Assembly (NCBI GenBank): GCA_000023185.1
Contig: CP001622.1
Coordinates: forward strand, 2,914,001 to 2,978,000
Length of the DNA stretch: 64,000 nucleotides
Origin: Rhizobium leguminosarum bv. trifolii WSM1325
GTDB taxonomy: Bacteria; Pseudomonadota; Alphaproteobacteria; Rhizobiales; Rhizobiaceae
Direction: 5' to 3'
Shown in pieces: positions 8,673 to 16,847 of the stretch; the first letter of the stretch is position 1, and each line of letters opens with the position of its first letter. The notes under the pieces were generated by a model that saw only the letters and a list, made by a program, of their open reading frames with translations, was not told the origin of the DNA and made no database searches. The translations under genes were made by a program, and so were the position numbers.

Positions 8673-10598
8673 TCAGTCGAACCTTAACCGGAAGCGCGCC
8701 TGAAAATCTCCCTGCCACCACATCGGGAAATTGGTTCCCCATTTATTGTTGTGCAGATTGAAGCGAATGCCAGAGCCGAAGTCCGGCCGCGTCCTATAGA
8801 ACGTCATGAAATCTGAGCCTTGCGGCGCAACGAGCGGCGCATCGAAGGTTTCGATTGTCAGCAGGCCATCGACAAGATCACCGCGTGCTGCGGTCACAGC
8901 CTGCAATTGCCCGCCGCCGCTCGTCGCAATGTTCCCGGATCGATGCCAGAGGCCCATCTTGCGGAAATTCCAGTCCCCGTCACCCTCAGGCGTGAAGGAG
9001 AGGAAGCTTGCCTCCGGCATGCGGTTGGCCGGCTTGTCGTGCAATGTCAGGCTGAGGTTCAGGCGATCGCCCTCGGCGATGAAATGCAGCATCACATGCG
9101 GCGGCGCGCCATATTTCTGCACCGCCACTGCCGGCATCGACAGAAGGATGCCCGCCCCATCAGTCGCTTCCAGCGCCGGCAGAGAAACCTTCGAAAGTGC
9201 TGCCCCGGACCGCGCAAGCCCCGGCTTGTCATGGTCGAGCACCGCCCATTCCTGGCGATGGGTCAGGTAGGTCTCCATGTGCCTGTTAACGTCGCCGGCA
9301 TCGTAGCTCTCATATCGATAGGCGATCAGCGAGCCGTTGCGGCCGGAGATCGTCCGGCCGGAGGGCGAGGTGATTTCGGCGACATCGCCGCTCGCACCGT
9401 CGAGCGCGATCGACCAGCCGCCGGCCTGCAGGCGGAGCTCCCGCCCGCCGCCCTCGATCACGGCAGGCGTGGCGAATTCGGCAAGCACCGCCTGGGCCGC
9501 CTGCCGGTCCGTCTCGTCAAGCTGCGAGACCGCTTGGTCGAGATAGGCCCGCTGCTCGTCCCACGAGGCTTCGGTATAGGCGAAGCGATAATCGGATCGG
9601 CGCGCGGCCTCAAAATCGGCCCGCGACCACGCCTTATCGTCGCGCAGATAGGATTTGATATCGACGCCGCAGGTATGCTCGGCCACCATCGCCAACCCGC
9701 GCCCGAAGGCGAGACGTCGCGCATCGAGCCCATCCGCCGCGAAACGGTCGTAGAGCCGCTGCAGCGCCAGGAACCGCGCCGTCTTCACAGGATCGCTGCC
9801 GCTGCCATGGATCCAGCTGTCGCCGAGTTCCAGCTCGACCACAGGGAAGCGCTCACGCTCGTCCCAAAGAATGGCGCCGTAATCCTCGAGCGTCGCAGCG
9901 CGGATGATCGCATCCGGCTCACGGGCGCGTAATTCGCGATAGGCTTCGGCCGTCTGCGGCACGCTCTGCGGCCCCATATTGTCGTTGGTATGGGCAAAGC
10001 TCAGCCCGTCCTCGAAACCGTCGGGGAAACAGGTCTCGCCATAGGAGCGCTGGTACATGACGACCACCTCCTCGCCGCCGGGCGCCCGCCAGCGGAAGAT
10101 GTCGGGCACATCGGGCGGCGGTGAGGCCGTATTGACGCCGAGATGCAGGAAGCGGATGCCCGCCTCGGCAAGCAGCGGCACCATGCCGAGCGTATGGCCG
10201 GGCACATCGGTCATCTTCGCCGCGATCGTCGTCTTGCCGAAGCGCCGGTCGAGCTCCTGCGAATAGGAAAGCCCGGCCCGGAAAAGGTCGGGCGACATCA
10301 GCTCCGTATGCGTGGTGAACGGCAGGCCGTGCCAGCGGATCAGCCCGCGCTCAATCGCCTGTTCCAGCGCTGCCACCTCTCCCGCCGAGCGCGAATTCAG
10401 ATGGTCCCAGATCAGCCATGCGCCCGTCGTCCAGATGAATTTCGGCTCGTCGGGATTTTCGGCATGAAAATGCTTGGCGGTCTCGATCGCCTGCGGAATG
10501 AAGCGCTCGTGATATTGCCGGCGGACTTTCTCGGCATGGTCGGTAAAGCCGATATCGAGGTGGGTCTTGAAGACCAGATGCACACGCTTTTCAGTCAT
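8673..10598 (-). CDS. DUF5054 protein, GH38-like glycoside hydrolase fold
   Basis: A 641-residue cytoplasmic protein. The N-terminus HLVFKTHLDIGFTDHAEKV has the H-x-D that binds zinc in GH38 alpha-mannosidases, and about 320 residues fit that catalytic barrel (DVPGHTLGMVPLLAEAG, EDYGAILWDERERF). The C-terminal half is beta-rich. No signal peptide is visible. I infer a carbohydrate-active enzyme acting on an imported sugar derivative, but no transporter adjoins it. ATG 10598 is preferred; a second in-frame ATG at 10610 is possible. Confidence 0.75.
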   Translation of the reverse strand: MTEKRVHLVFKTHLDIGFTDHAEKVRRQYHERFIPQAIETAKHFHAENPDEPKFIWTTGAWLIWDHLNSRSAGEVAALEQAIERGLIRWHGLPFTTHTELMSPDLFRAGLSYSQELDRRFGKTTIAAKMTDVPGHTLGMVPLLAEAGIRFLHLGVNTASPPPDVPDIFRWRAPGGEEVVVMYQRSYGETCFPDGFEDGLSFAHTNDNMGPQSVPQTAEAYRELRAREPDAIIRAATLEDYGAILWDERERFPVVELELGDSWIHGSGSDPVKTARFLALQRLYDRFAADGLDARRLAFGRGLAMVAEHTCGVDIKSYLRDDKAWSRADFEAARRSDYRFAYTEASWDEQRAYLDQAVSQLDETDRQAAQAVLAEFATPAVIEGGGRELRLQAGGWSIALDGASGDVAEITSPSGRTISGRNGSLIAYRYESYDAGDVNRHMETYLTHRQEWAVLDHDKPGLARSGAALSKVSLPALEATDGAGILLSMPAVAVQKYGAPPHVMLHFIAEGDRLNLSLTLHDKPANRMPEASFLSFTPEGDGDWNFRKMGLWHRSGNIATSGGGQLQAVTAARGDLVDGLLTIETFDAPLVAPQGSDFMTFYRTRPDFGSGIRFNLHNNKWGTNFPMWWQGDFQARFRLRFD

Positions 10599-10610
10599 TC
10601 CATTCCACAC

Positions 10611-10927
10611 ATCGGTGATGATACCCGAAATTCTGCCAGCGCTACAAAGGCGCGACGGAATGTAACCGTTTCCACAAACACCATTGCTCCTGCCACAAAC
10701 GCTCCGTCAACCGTTTTGGAACAGATCGATGAAATAATGCGGATTTCTTAACCATAGATCCAGAACGCAGCGTCCGATCCTTTCGCCATCAAATCGAATC
10801 ACGACATGAATGAAGACGTGTTCATCGGCAATTTTGGAGGAAAGGCGGTGGGATTTCCCTGCCGACTGGCGCGGGTGCCCCGCCCAGATTGCGGAGAAAA
10901 GGCTGGTCGTTCGGGGAAGGCCGATCG
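10611..10927. other. Intergenic region, no gene seen
   Basis: This 317-bp gap separates the DUF5054 gene from a small minus-strand gene. It must hold the promoter of the DUF5054 gene. I see no repeat, terminator or protein-like frame in it. Confidence 0.6.
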
Positions 10928-11122
10928 TCAGAAAGCGTTGCTTTCCTGGCAGAGCGCCCGGTGGACCTCGGTCCAGAACAGCGCCAGCGGCGTGTCACCG
11001 TTGCGTTCGGCAACGAGGGCGCGAATCAGCGCTTCGGAGCCTGCCATGTCCTGCCAGCTGGATTTCAGGCCCTTGGCGGCCTGTTGGCATTCGGCAATCT
11101 CGAATGGTCTCTTGCTGTCCAT
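10928..11122 (-). CDS. Small hypothetical protein upstream of cinR, 64 aa
   Basis: Not recognised. The protein starts MDSKRPFEIAECQQAAKGLK and ends HRALCQESNAF; it is soluble with no signal. A strong GAGGAG lies seven bases before ATG 11122, which supports a real gene despite its size. It is divergent from cinR across a 123-bp gap that carries a palindrome, so both may share control. Confidence 0.6.
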   Translation of the reverse strand: MDSKRPFEIAECQQAAKGLKSSWQDMAGSEALIRALVAERNGDTPLALFWTEVHRALCQESNAF

Positions 11123-11168
11123 ATGAGGTCTCCTCATGACAGGCGCTAGCAGGTGGGACCCGGATTGT

Positions 11169-11191
11169 CATTCCCCGCATATGTGGGGATG
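11169..11191. promoter_or_regulatory. Palindrome before cinR
   Basis: CATTCCCCGCATATGTGGGGATG has outer arms CATTCCCC/GGGGATG around a central CATATG. It is 55 bp before the cinR start, in a place suited to a regulator site for cinR and/or the divergent small gene. A C-run/G-run palindrome of similar size lies before cinI. Confidence 0.5.
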
Positions 11192-11245
11192 CCTTGTATT
11201 TATGACAGCGCTCGCGGTAGGATTGAGGGGATTGGGGCAGTGGAA

Positions 11246-11971
11246 ATGATTGAAAATACCTACAGCGAAAAGTTCGAGTCCGCTTTCGAACAGATCAAGG
11301 CCGCGGCCAATGTGGATGCCGCCATCCGCATTCTCCAGACGGAATATGGCCTCGATTTCGTCACCTACCATCTCGCCCAGACGATCGCGGCCAAGATCGA
11401 TTCGCCCTTCGTGCGCACCACCTATCCGGATGCCTGGGTCTCCCGCTACCTCTTGAACAGCTATGTGAAGGTCGATCCGATCGTCAAACAGGGCTTCGAA
11501 CGCCAGCTGCCCTTCGATTGGAGCGAGGTCGAGCCGACGCCCGAGGCCTATGCCATGCTGGTCGACGCCCAAAAGCACGGCATCGGCGGCAACGGCTACT
11601 CCATTCCCGTCGCCGACAAAGCGCAACGCCGTGCGCTCTTGTCGCTGAATGCCCGCATCCCGGCCGAGGAATGGACCGAACTCGTCCGCCGCTGCCGCAA
11701 CGAATGGATCGAGATCGCCCATCTGATCCACCGCAAGGCCGTCTACGAGCTGCATGGCGAAAACGATCCGGTGCCGTCATTGTCGCCGCGCGAAATCGAG
11801 TGCCTGCACTGGACGGCGCTGGGCAAGGATTACAAGGATATTTCGGTCATCCTCGGCATATCGGAGCACACCACGCGCGATTATCTGAAGACTGCCCGCT
11901 TCAAGCTCGGCTGCGCCACCATTTCGGCGGCCGCCTCCCGGGCCGTTCAATTGCGCATTATCAATCCCTAG
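11246..11971 (+). CDS. cinR: LuxR-family quorum-sensing regulator CinR
   Basis: A 241-residue LuxR-type regulator. The autoinducer-binding domain covers about residues 20-160 ([34 protein letters not shown], with conserved W and Y). The C-terminal helix-turn-helix is [20 protein letters not shown] followed by [20 protein letters not shown]. In R. leguminosarum CinR responds to the long-chain homoserine lactone made by CinI and activates cinI. It lies 138 bp upstream of cinI. A GTG two codons earlier (11240) is an alternative start. Confidence 0.92.
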   Translation: MIENTYSEKFESAFEQIKAAANVDAAIRILQTEYGLDFVTYHLAQTIAAKIDSPFVRTTYPDAWVSRYLLNSYVKVDPIVKQGFERQLPFDWSEVEPTPEAYAMLVDAQKHGIGGNGYSIPVADKAQRRALLSLNARIPAEEWTELVRRCRNEWIEIAHLIHRKAVYELHGENDPVPSLSPREIECLHWTALGKDYKDISVILGISEHTTRDYLKTARFKLGCATISAAASRAVQLRIINP

Positions 11972-12012
11972 CGCATCGGCCCGCAAAACCGCGGCTTTGC
12001 GCGACATGCTCT

Positions 12013-12033
12013 GCCCCCCTCATCTGGGGGGGC
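12013..12033. promoter_or_regulatory. Cin-box candidate before cinI
   Basis: GCCCCCC (12013-12019) and GGGGGGC (12027-12033) flank a short TCATCT/G centre. It lies about 80 bp before the cinI start, where a lux-type box bound by CinR is expected. The match is by position and symmetry only. Confidence 0.5.
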
Positions 12034-12109
12034 CCATCTGAGGGAATTTCCGATCCGGCCCGCATGAACCATTCTGCTTTCCACGAACTTGAAAACGCTG
12101 GAGGGCAAA

Positions 12110-12775
12110 ATGTTCGTTATCATTCAGGCACATGAGTATCAGAAATACGCTGCCGTACTCGACCAGATGTTTCGCCTGCGCAAGAAGGTCTTCGCCGATA
12201 CGCTCGGCTGGGACGTTCCCGTCATCGGCCCCTACGAACGCGACAGCTACGATTCGCTCGCCCCCGCCTATCTCGTCTGGTGCAACGACAGCCGCACCCG
12301 TCTTTATGGCGGCATGCGCCTGATGCCGACGACAGGCCCGACCCTTCTCTACGACGTCTTCCGCGAGACGTTTCCTGACGCCGCCAATCTTATCGCCCCC
12401 GGCATCTGGGAAGGCACACGCATGTGCATCGACGAGGAGGCGATCGCCAAGGATTTCTCCAATGTCGACGCCGGCCGCGCTTTCTCCATGATGCTGCTTG
12501 CGCTTTGCGAATGCGCGCTCGATCACGGCATCCATACGATGATTTCCAACTACGAGCCCTACCTCAAGCGCGTCTACAAGCGCGCCGGCGCCGAAGTGGA
12601 AGAACTCGGCCGCGCAGACGGTTACGGCAAATACCCCGTCTGCTGCGGCGCCTTCGAAGTATCGGACCGCGTGCTGCGCAAGATGCGCGCCGCCCTCGGC
12701 CTCACCCTACCCCTTTATGTCAGGCACGTGCCGGCCCGCTCGGTCGTGACCCAATTCCTGGAGATGGCAGCATGA
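12110..12775 (+). CDS. cinI: Acyl-homoserine-lactone synthase CinI
   Basis: A 221-residue LuxI-type enzyme that joins an acyl group from acyl-ACP to S-adenosylmethionine to form a homoserine lactone signal. Conserved LuxI residues are visible in FRLRKKVFADTLGWDV (R and F/W), ERDSYDSLAPAYLVW (D) and WEGTRMCID (E, R). In R. leguminosarum the product is N-(3-hydroxy-7-cis-tetradecenoyl)-homoserine lactone. ATG 12110 follows GGAGGG with good spacing. Its TGA overlaps the ATG of cinS. Confidence 0.93.
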   Translation: MFVIIQAHEYQKYAAVLDQMFRLRKKVFADTLGWDVPVIGPYERDSYDSLAPAYLVWCNDSRTRLYGGMRLMPTTGPTLLYDVFRETFPDAANLIAPGIWEGTRMCIDEEAIAKDFSNVDAGRAFSMMLLALCECALDHGIHTMISNYEPYLKRVYKRAGAEVEELGRADGYGKYPVCCGAFEVSDRVLRKMRAALGLTLPLYVRHVPARSVVTQFLEMAA

Positions 12776-12975
12776 ACCGCCTCGCTGAAACCGCTACGCA
12801 GACCGCAATTCAGAAGGATATCGGCGCGCTGGAGCGCCATGTTCTCGCATCCCGCGACATCGCCACGCAGATAGGGGATCCCTTCCTCTCCTATCTCCTC
12901 TCGATGGCGCTGTTCACGATCTACGAGAAGAAGGCCCATCATGAGAACGAGGCGCTGAGGAGCAGCTTCAGCTGA
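12772..12975 (+). CDS. cinS: CinS, small regulatory protein coupled to cinI
   Basis: A 67-residue protein starting MNRLAETATQTAIQKDIGAL; its ATG overlaps the cinI stop as ATGA, so translation is coupled. It contains a helical stretch, DPFLSYLLSMALFTIYEKKA. Position and size fit CinS of R. leguminosarum, which binds the repressor PraR and so relieves repression of other quorum-sensing genes. The identification rests on synteny and coupling rather than a domain. Confidence 0.85.
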   Translation: MNRLAETATQTAIQKDIGALERHVLASRDIATQIGDPFLSYLLSMALFTIYEKKAHHENEALRSSFS

Positions 12976-13026
12976 GGGCCGGTTCCCCTCCGCCGCCTGA
13001 AGACGAGCATGTCTCCCGGCGCCTCG

Positions 13027-13066
13027 CGCGCAGCCGCAAAAACAGTCCCCGTTTTGCGGCTGCGCG
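13027..13066. terminator. Hairpin after cinIS
   Basis: CGCGCAGCCGCAAAA (13027-13041) pairs perfectly with TTTTGCGGCTGCGCG (13052-13066) around a 10-base loop. Lying between cinS and the convergent receiver gene, it can serve both strands. Confidence 0.75.
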
Positions 13067-13094
13067 CCCCCGTCATCTCATCAGGGCATTACCG

Positions 13095-13463
13095 TTACGT
13101 CATCAGGGAATTGATGGTCGAAATCAGCGCGTCGTGCATATAGGGCTTCGGCAGGAAAGCGGTATTGGCGGGCAGCGCCATCGGATCGAGCCGCACCATG
13201 CCCGAGGTGATGATGATGCCGATATTCGGCCGCATCGCCCTCACCCGCTTGGCAAGCTGGAGACCATCCATCGACCCGGCCATGTTGACGTCGGTGAAGA
13301 GGATATCGACATCCTGCCTGCCCTTCAGCACCACCAGAGCCTCGTCGGCATTTGCCGCCTCCAGCGCCACATGGCCGACCTCCTCCAGCACATCGAGGAT
13401 ATTGAACCGGATCAGCGGCTCGTCCTCCACGATGAGCACCACGGCACTGTTCAAAGCCACCAT
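13095..13463 (-). CDS. Single-domain response regulator
   Basis: A 122-residue protein made of a receiver domain alone. The acidic pocket is IVEDE (residues 11-15), the phospho-acceptor is Asp58 in LFTDVN, the Thr/Ser switch lies in IIITSGM and the conserved lysine in FLPKPY. There is no output domain, so it should pass a phosphoryl group or bind a partner, as CheY- and FixJ-like lone receivers do. No histidine kinase is next to it. Confidence 0.9.
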   Translation of the reverse strand: MVALNSAVVLIVEDEPLIRFNILDVLEEVGHVALEAANADEALVVLKGRQDVDILFTDVNMAGSMDGLQLAKRVRAMRPNIGIIITSGMVRLDPMALPANTAFLPKPYMHDALISTINSLMT

Positions 13464-13664
13464 CTGCGATCGCCCTCTTCATGCGGAATGTGACTTGAAT
13501 AAGTGTAGCCCGCACGAGAAGGTTCCAGTGGCTGCCCACGAAATATGCATCGTCCACAGATGCTTGCGCTCCCCGCTTGTGGCTCCCCCGGATTTGCGTT
13601 AGAGCGGAACCCGTGCTGCGGGAACCATTGCCCCGGCACCCAAGCGCCGGCGACCCGGCGCCAA

Positions 13665-13740
13665 GGGCCTGTAGCTCAATGGTTAGAGCCGGCGGCTCAT
13701 AACCGCTTGGTTGGGGGTTCGAGTCCCTCCGGGCCCACCA
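13665..13740 (+). tRNA. tRNA-Ile2 (CAU anticodon, lysidine type)
   Basis: A 76-base cloverleaf with encoded CCA. The acceptor arms GGGCCTG/CGGGCCC nearly pair, the T arm reads GGGGGTTCGAGTCCCTC, and the anticodon loop is CTCATAA, giving CAT. The anticodon stem and variable region (GGCGGCTCATAACCGCTTGG) resemble the E. coli tRNA-Ile2, whose C34 becomes lysidine by TilS to read AUA. It differs from initiator and elongator tRNA-Met, though pipelines often label it Met. Confidence 0.88.
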
Positions 13741-13745
13741 CTCTT

Positions 13746-13760
13746 CCCTTGTTTCAAGGG
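13746..13760 (+). terminator. Small hairpin after tRNA-Ile2
   Basis: CCCTTG-TTT-CAAGGG directly follows the tRNA. Downstream, GGTTAGCC occurs three times within 13772-13804. Confidence 0.45.
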
Positions 13761-13798
13761 GCTTAGGGAGTGGTTAGCCAGGAAGGTTAGCCATCTGG

Positions 13799-14536
13799 TT
13801 AGCCCTTTGTTCCTGGCTTCGACTCGATATTGAGCACATCTTCAAAACTTCTCGCTTGATTCCGCCTTTCGTGGCGCGCCTCCCATTCATCGAGACGACG
13901 ATGTTTGTGGTTGGCTTTCCAATATTGCCAGTCAGTCATGCACTCTGCGATTTCCCCCTGATAAAGATCGTGGTCCTTGAGGAACTTCTCGGTGGTCTCA
14001 GCATCCGGATTGTGGCCGATACCTTTGCTGGCGCCCAAGTTGAAAAACTGGTTCGCTAGGTCCTTCACTTTTGTATCATTGGCGCTGTAGATCGGAGACA
14101 TTGTCCAGCTCCAATAATCGTAGTCATCATAGGGGTCGGATAACGACAGCACCCGATTAATGCGGTCATCCGGCAGCTGTAGGGATTTCAACCCGCCCAC
14201 GATTTCTGCGATCGCTTCACGCTTTTGCTTCGGTGATAGGCCGCTCATTCGGTTATCACCCGCGATCTGCTGGACACTACGAGCGGCAAACACTTCAGCA
14301 AAGTCTTGCAGCTGCTTCACTGTGGCCCGAGCCTCTTCCAATTGTTTCGCCAGTTTTGCTGCCAGGCCTGTTGGACCAAATGTCAGGTCTTGGATGTCGT
14401 CTAAGCGCGTGGCTAGGACGGCAAAAACAAGAACGAACGCTACAGAAATGTAGCGAACCTGTTCTGCGCCAGTGAGGACGAGATAAAGGAAAACAACGAA
14501 AAGGATCACAGATGCAAGCAGTGCACCAACACGCAT
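13799..14536 (-). CDS. Hypothetical membrane protein with coiled coil, 245 aa
   Basis: Not recognised. Two N-terminal membrane helices (VGALLASVILFVVFLYLVL and a second near residues 27-45) are followed by a likely coiled coil, LAKQLEEARATVKQLQDF, and a soluble charged C-terminus rich in W and Y (DDYDYWSWTMSPIY). ATG 14536 has GGAGA upstream. Base composition is clearly more AT-rich than neighbours, which with the adjacent tRNA suggests acquired DNA. Confidence 0.7.
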   Translation of the reverse strand: MRVGALLASVILFVVFLYLVLTGAEQVRYISVAFVLVFAVLATRLDDIQDLTFGPTGLAAKLAKQLEEARATVKQLQDFAEVFAARSVQQIAGDNRMSGLSPKQKREAIAEIVGGLKSLQLPDDRINRVLSLSDPYDDYDYWSWTMSPIYSANDTKVKDLANQFFNLGASKGIGHNPDAETTEKFLKDHDLYQGEIAECMTDWQYWKANHKHRRLDEWEARHERRNQARSFEDVLNIESKPGTKG

Positions 14537-15213
14537 AATTTTTTCTCCACCGCTATCGGCGGGCCAACTATTCCGATGACGCTCCGACAATCTTTACTGC
14601 TCACCTATAATCAGCTGCCTGGCCGGCACACATTCACCGCCCGCGACGGAATAAGTCATTGCACCTCTTTTATTTTGAACGCTGAAAAGGCTTTGCGCAC
14701 CTCCGAGCGATGGTTAAGCGAGAGAATAAACTTTCCTTTGAGAATCCTTAGCTGCCGTCATCCGCACATTCCCCTGCTCCGATCGTCTGGGCGCAATATC
14801 TCAGTTTCCGGGCGGCTATTCTAATTGATGGCCCCGGCGCAGAAGCCGAATTTCCCTGTCGCAGGTTGTTCTCCCCATAAACTTAAGTTCTCTACTGGTT
14901 GGAAGGACTTGCGACAGGACTTCTACCTTGTTTTCCAAAGCCCTGTTCGTTGCCGCTTGCTGTTCTTTTGCCGTGGAACCCAAGCGTTTCAATGCGACCT
15001 GACCCGGTGCGCGCTGGATATGGCATCCGCGCCTCGAGGCGCCAACAACATCTGTAGGCGTGGCCGAGACAGCCTTGATCGTGGCAGCGAGTGCCGGCGA
15101 AGGGTTTTTCAACCAATGACAAAATCTTGATCGACACCGTCCGTTATCGGGAGGCTTCATCGGCCCTACTTGCCAGAATTATTCGGACACTCTGCACAGT
15201 GAGGGATGGGGAG
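14537..15213. other. Gene-poor accessory segment
   Basis: This 677-bp stretch has relatively low GC and no convincing gene. A minus-strand frame at 14816-15160 has some basic, helix-like sequence but no start signal, domain or clear codon bias; it may be a decayed gene. No integrase or transposase is seen. Confidence 0.5.
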
Positions 15214-15408
15214 ATGCTTCAAACTCGCAAACTATCGGCAGCCATGGCAGCCGTCTTCGTCATTGCCATGTCGGCATCGTCGTGCACCACGAGCTCAAGC
15301 GACTCGGTGCAGACGGGTTCGGTTGGCTATACCGCGCAGAGCGCTGACTTTGCCCTTCGGCCTGCCTGCCGCGATGGATTCGGCAACGATCGTCCGTGCA
15401 GTTATTAG
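15214..15408 (+). CDS. Small putative lipoprotein, 64 aa
   Basis: The N-terminus MLQTRKLSAAMAAVFVIAMS ends in SASSC, a lipobox-like site, so the mature protein would be a short lipid-anchored peptide of about 40 residues. It ends PACRDGFGNDRPCSY. The same ending pattern (PAC, GF, R, CSY) is seen in the convergent gene at 15510-15701, so the two are paralogs. GAGGGATGGGGAG precedes the ATG. Function unknown. Confidence 0.65.
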   Translation: MLQTRKLSAAMAAVFVIAMSASSCTTSSSDSVQTGSVGYTAQSADFALRPACRDGFGNDRPCSY

Positions 15409-15509
15409 CGCTGGAAAATTAGAAGTCTGATTGCGCGATAGTTCGCCTCCGGCGATGGCCACGATCACGCGACTTCGTCCGGCGGCATCATGCCCGATCG
15501 GCGCACATC

Positions 15510-15701
15510 CTAATAACTGCAAGAGCGCCCATCACTCGGCCTGAACCCACCCCCACACGCCGGATTAAGCGGCTGACGCTCATAATAACCGCCGCCGATC
15601 GACGACGTCTGGTCGAGGCTTCCGGACAATGTGCAGCCCGAAGTGATCGCGGCAAGGCTGATCAGCGTTCCGGTCGCGATAAATGCGAAAAATCGGTTCA
15701 T
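15510..15701 (-). CDS. Small putative lipoprotein, 63 aa
   Basis: MNRFFAFIATGTLISLAAIT runs into a lipobox TSGC, giving a lipid-anchored mature peptide of about 40 residues ending PACGGGFRPSDGRSCSY. AGGAGA lies seven bases before ATG 15701. It is convergent with, and paralogous to, the gene at 15214-15408. The two mature cysteines could form a disulfide in the periplasm. Function unknown. Confidence 0.7.
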   Translation of the reverse strand: MNRFFAFIATGTLISLAAITSGCTLSGSLDQTSSIGGGYYERQPLNPACGGGFRPSDGRSCSY

Positions 15702-15955
15702 CTGAGCTTCTCCTTCGGAGGGACATGGTTTTACCCCAAGCGGGCAATCTACCACCCACGGCCAACACCGACGAGGATTTATAGCAGCCGACCGCCCTCG
15801 ACAGCCGCTTCTAACGGCAATGTGATCACGTTTTGGGCCAACCGCGCTCCAGCCATGCACTGTCGCATAACTGTCATGCTAAATTGCCCATTGTTACGGC
15901 AGTCTGGGCAAAATATATGCTGCCGGCTAACAAAAAAAAGAATGAGTGAACTGCC

Positions 15956-16102
15956 ATGAGTGCCATACATAAACTTTTCAACCGCAATCTTCTGACCCGC
16001 TTCGTTGCTGGTCTCGGTGCGGTTCCCCAGCGCATTCGCGACGCACGCGAAGAGCGCAAGCCCGCTATCCATCCATCCTTCATGGACGATTTCGGCGCCT
16101 AG
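15956..16102 (+). CDS. Possible 48-aa protein
   Basis: Not recognised. The frame codes MSAIHKLFNRNLLTRFVAGL and ends IHPSFMDDFGA, with codon use like the chromosome. The ATG overlaps the stop of a five-codon frame (15942-15959) as ATGA, and there is no clear ribosome-binding site of its own. An opposite-strand frame of 170 residues covers the same place but looks less protein-like. Confidence 0.4.
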   Translation: MSAIHKLFNRNLLTRFVAGLGAVPQRIRDAREERKPAIHPSFMDDFGA

Positions 16103-16202
16103 TCGGACAATTGGCGAGTCAACCGACTCGTCTGCCCCCGCGATTACGTCCTCCAATGTCATTTCAGTTGATATCTGATGGGAAGCCGCCAGCGGCTTCT
16201 GA

Positions 16203-16623
16203 TCAGGCCGCGGCGGAAAATTCCTTGCGGAACCAGATCCGGTCGACAGGCCGGCCTCCCGCATGCCCGCTGATCCTGCCGAATTCGACATATCCGAGCT
16301 TCGGGTAAAAGTCCGGCGCCTGGGTCGAGAGCGTGTCGACGCAGGCCATGACGGCGGCGCGGCGGCGGCCTTCTTCTTCCGCCGCCGCCATCAGCGTCCG
16401 ACCGATCCCGCTCAGGCGCAGCGATTTTTTGACCCACAGATTGCCGATGAAAAAGAACAGAGAAGGAAACGGACGCCGTTATCCCGCCGGCAAGCCCTCC
16501 ACTCTCCCTCCAGACGATGTCGAAGGCCTCGCGTCTGATCTCAGCGCTCTCATTGAAGGCGTTCAGGCCGTCGGAGATCGCGGTGGCGATCTCAGACGGG
16601 ACGGGATCGAGCGTTTCGAACAT
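16203..16623 (-). pseudogene. GNAT acetyltransferase, frameshifted
   Basis: The start (ATG 16623, with GAGGAA upstream) reads MFETLDPVPSEIATAISDGL as far as about 16460, where the frame is lost. One frame over, the rest continues as FFIGNLWVKKSLRLSGIGRT, then LMAAAEEEGRRR and LSTQAPDFYPKLGYVEFGRI, the acetyl-CoA site and end of a GNAT N-acetyltransferase. One missing base within a T-rich run (about 16449-16465) joins the two halves. It is either a true pseudogene or a sequence error. Confidence 0.75.
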
Positions 16624-16847
16624 TGCTTCCTCGTCGTCGATGATCGCCATATGATAGCGAGCCGTCGGTTCCGGTCCAGCCGTTTCGGCTCTTAAGGCTC
16701 GGCGGACGTCCTCCGGGTTCAAGCTCCAATGCATGCAACCCGCAGATTTTTCTCTCGCTGCGCATGCGCCTGTCTTTTCCGCCGCAATAGCTTCACAATC
16801 AACCGACAGAAAGCTGTTCCGGGAAACGACAACCAAGGAATGAAAAC

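Noticed and set aside
14816..15160. 114-residue minus-strand frame in the accessory segment
   Set aside because: No ribosome-binding site, domain or clear codon bias. It overlaps an equally long plus-strand frame, so neither can be preferred.
15779..16291. 170-residue minus-strand frame
   Set aside because: It spans unlike regions and part of the acetyltransferase remnant, and has no start signal or recognisable domain.
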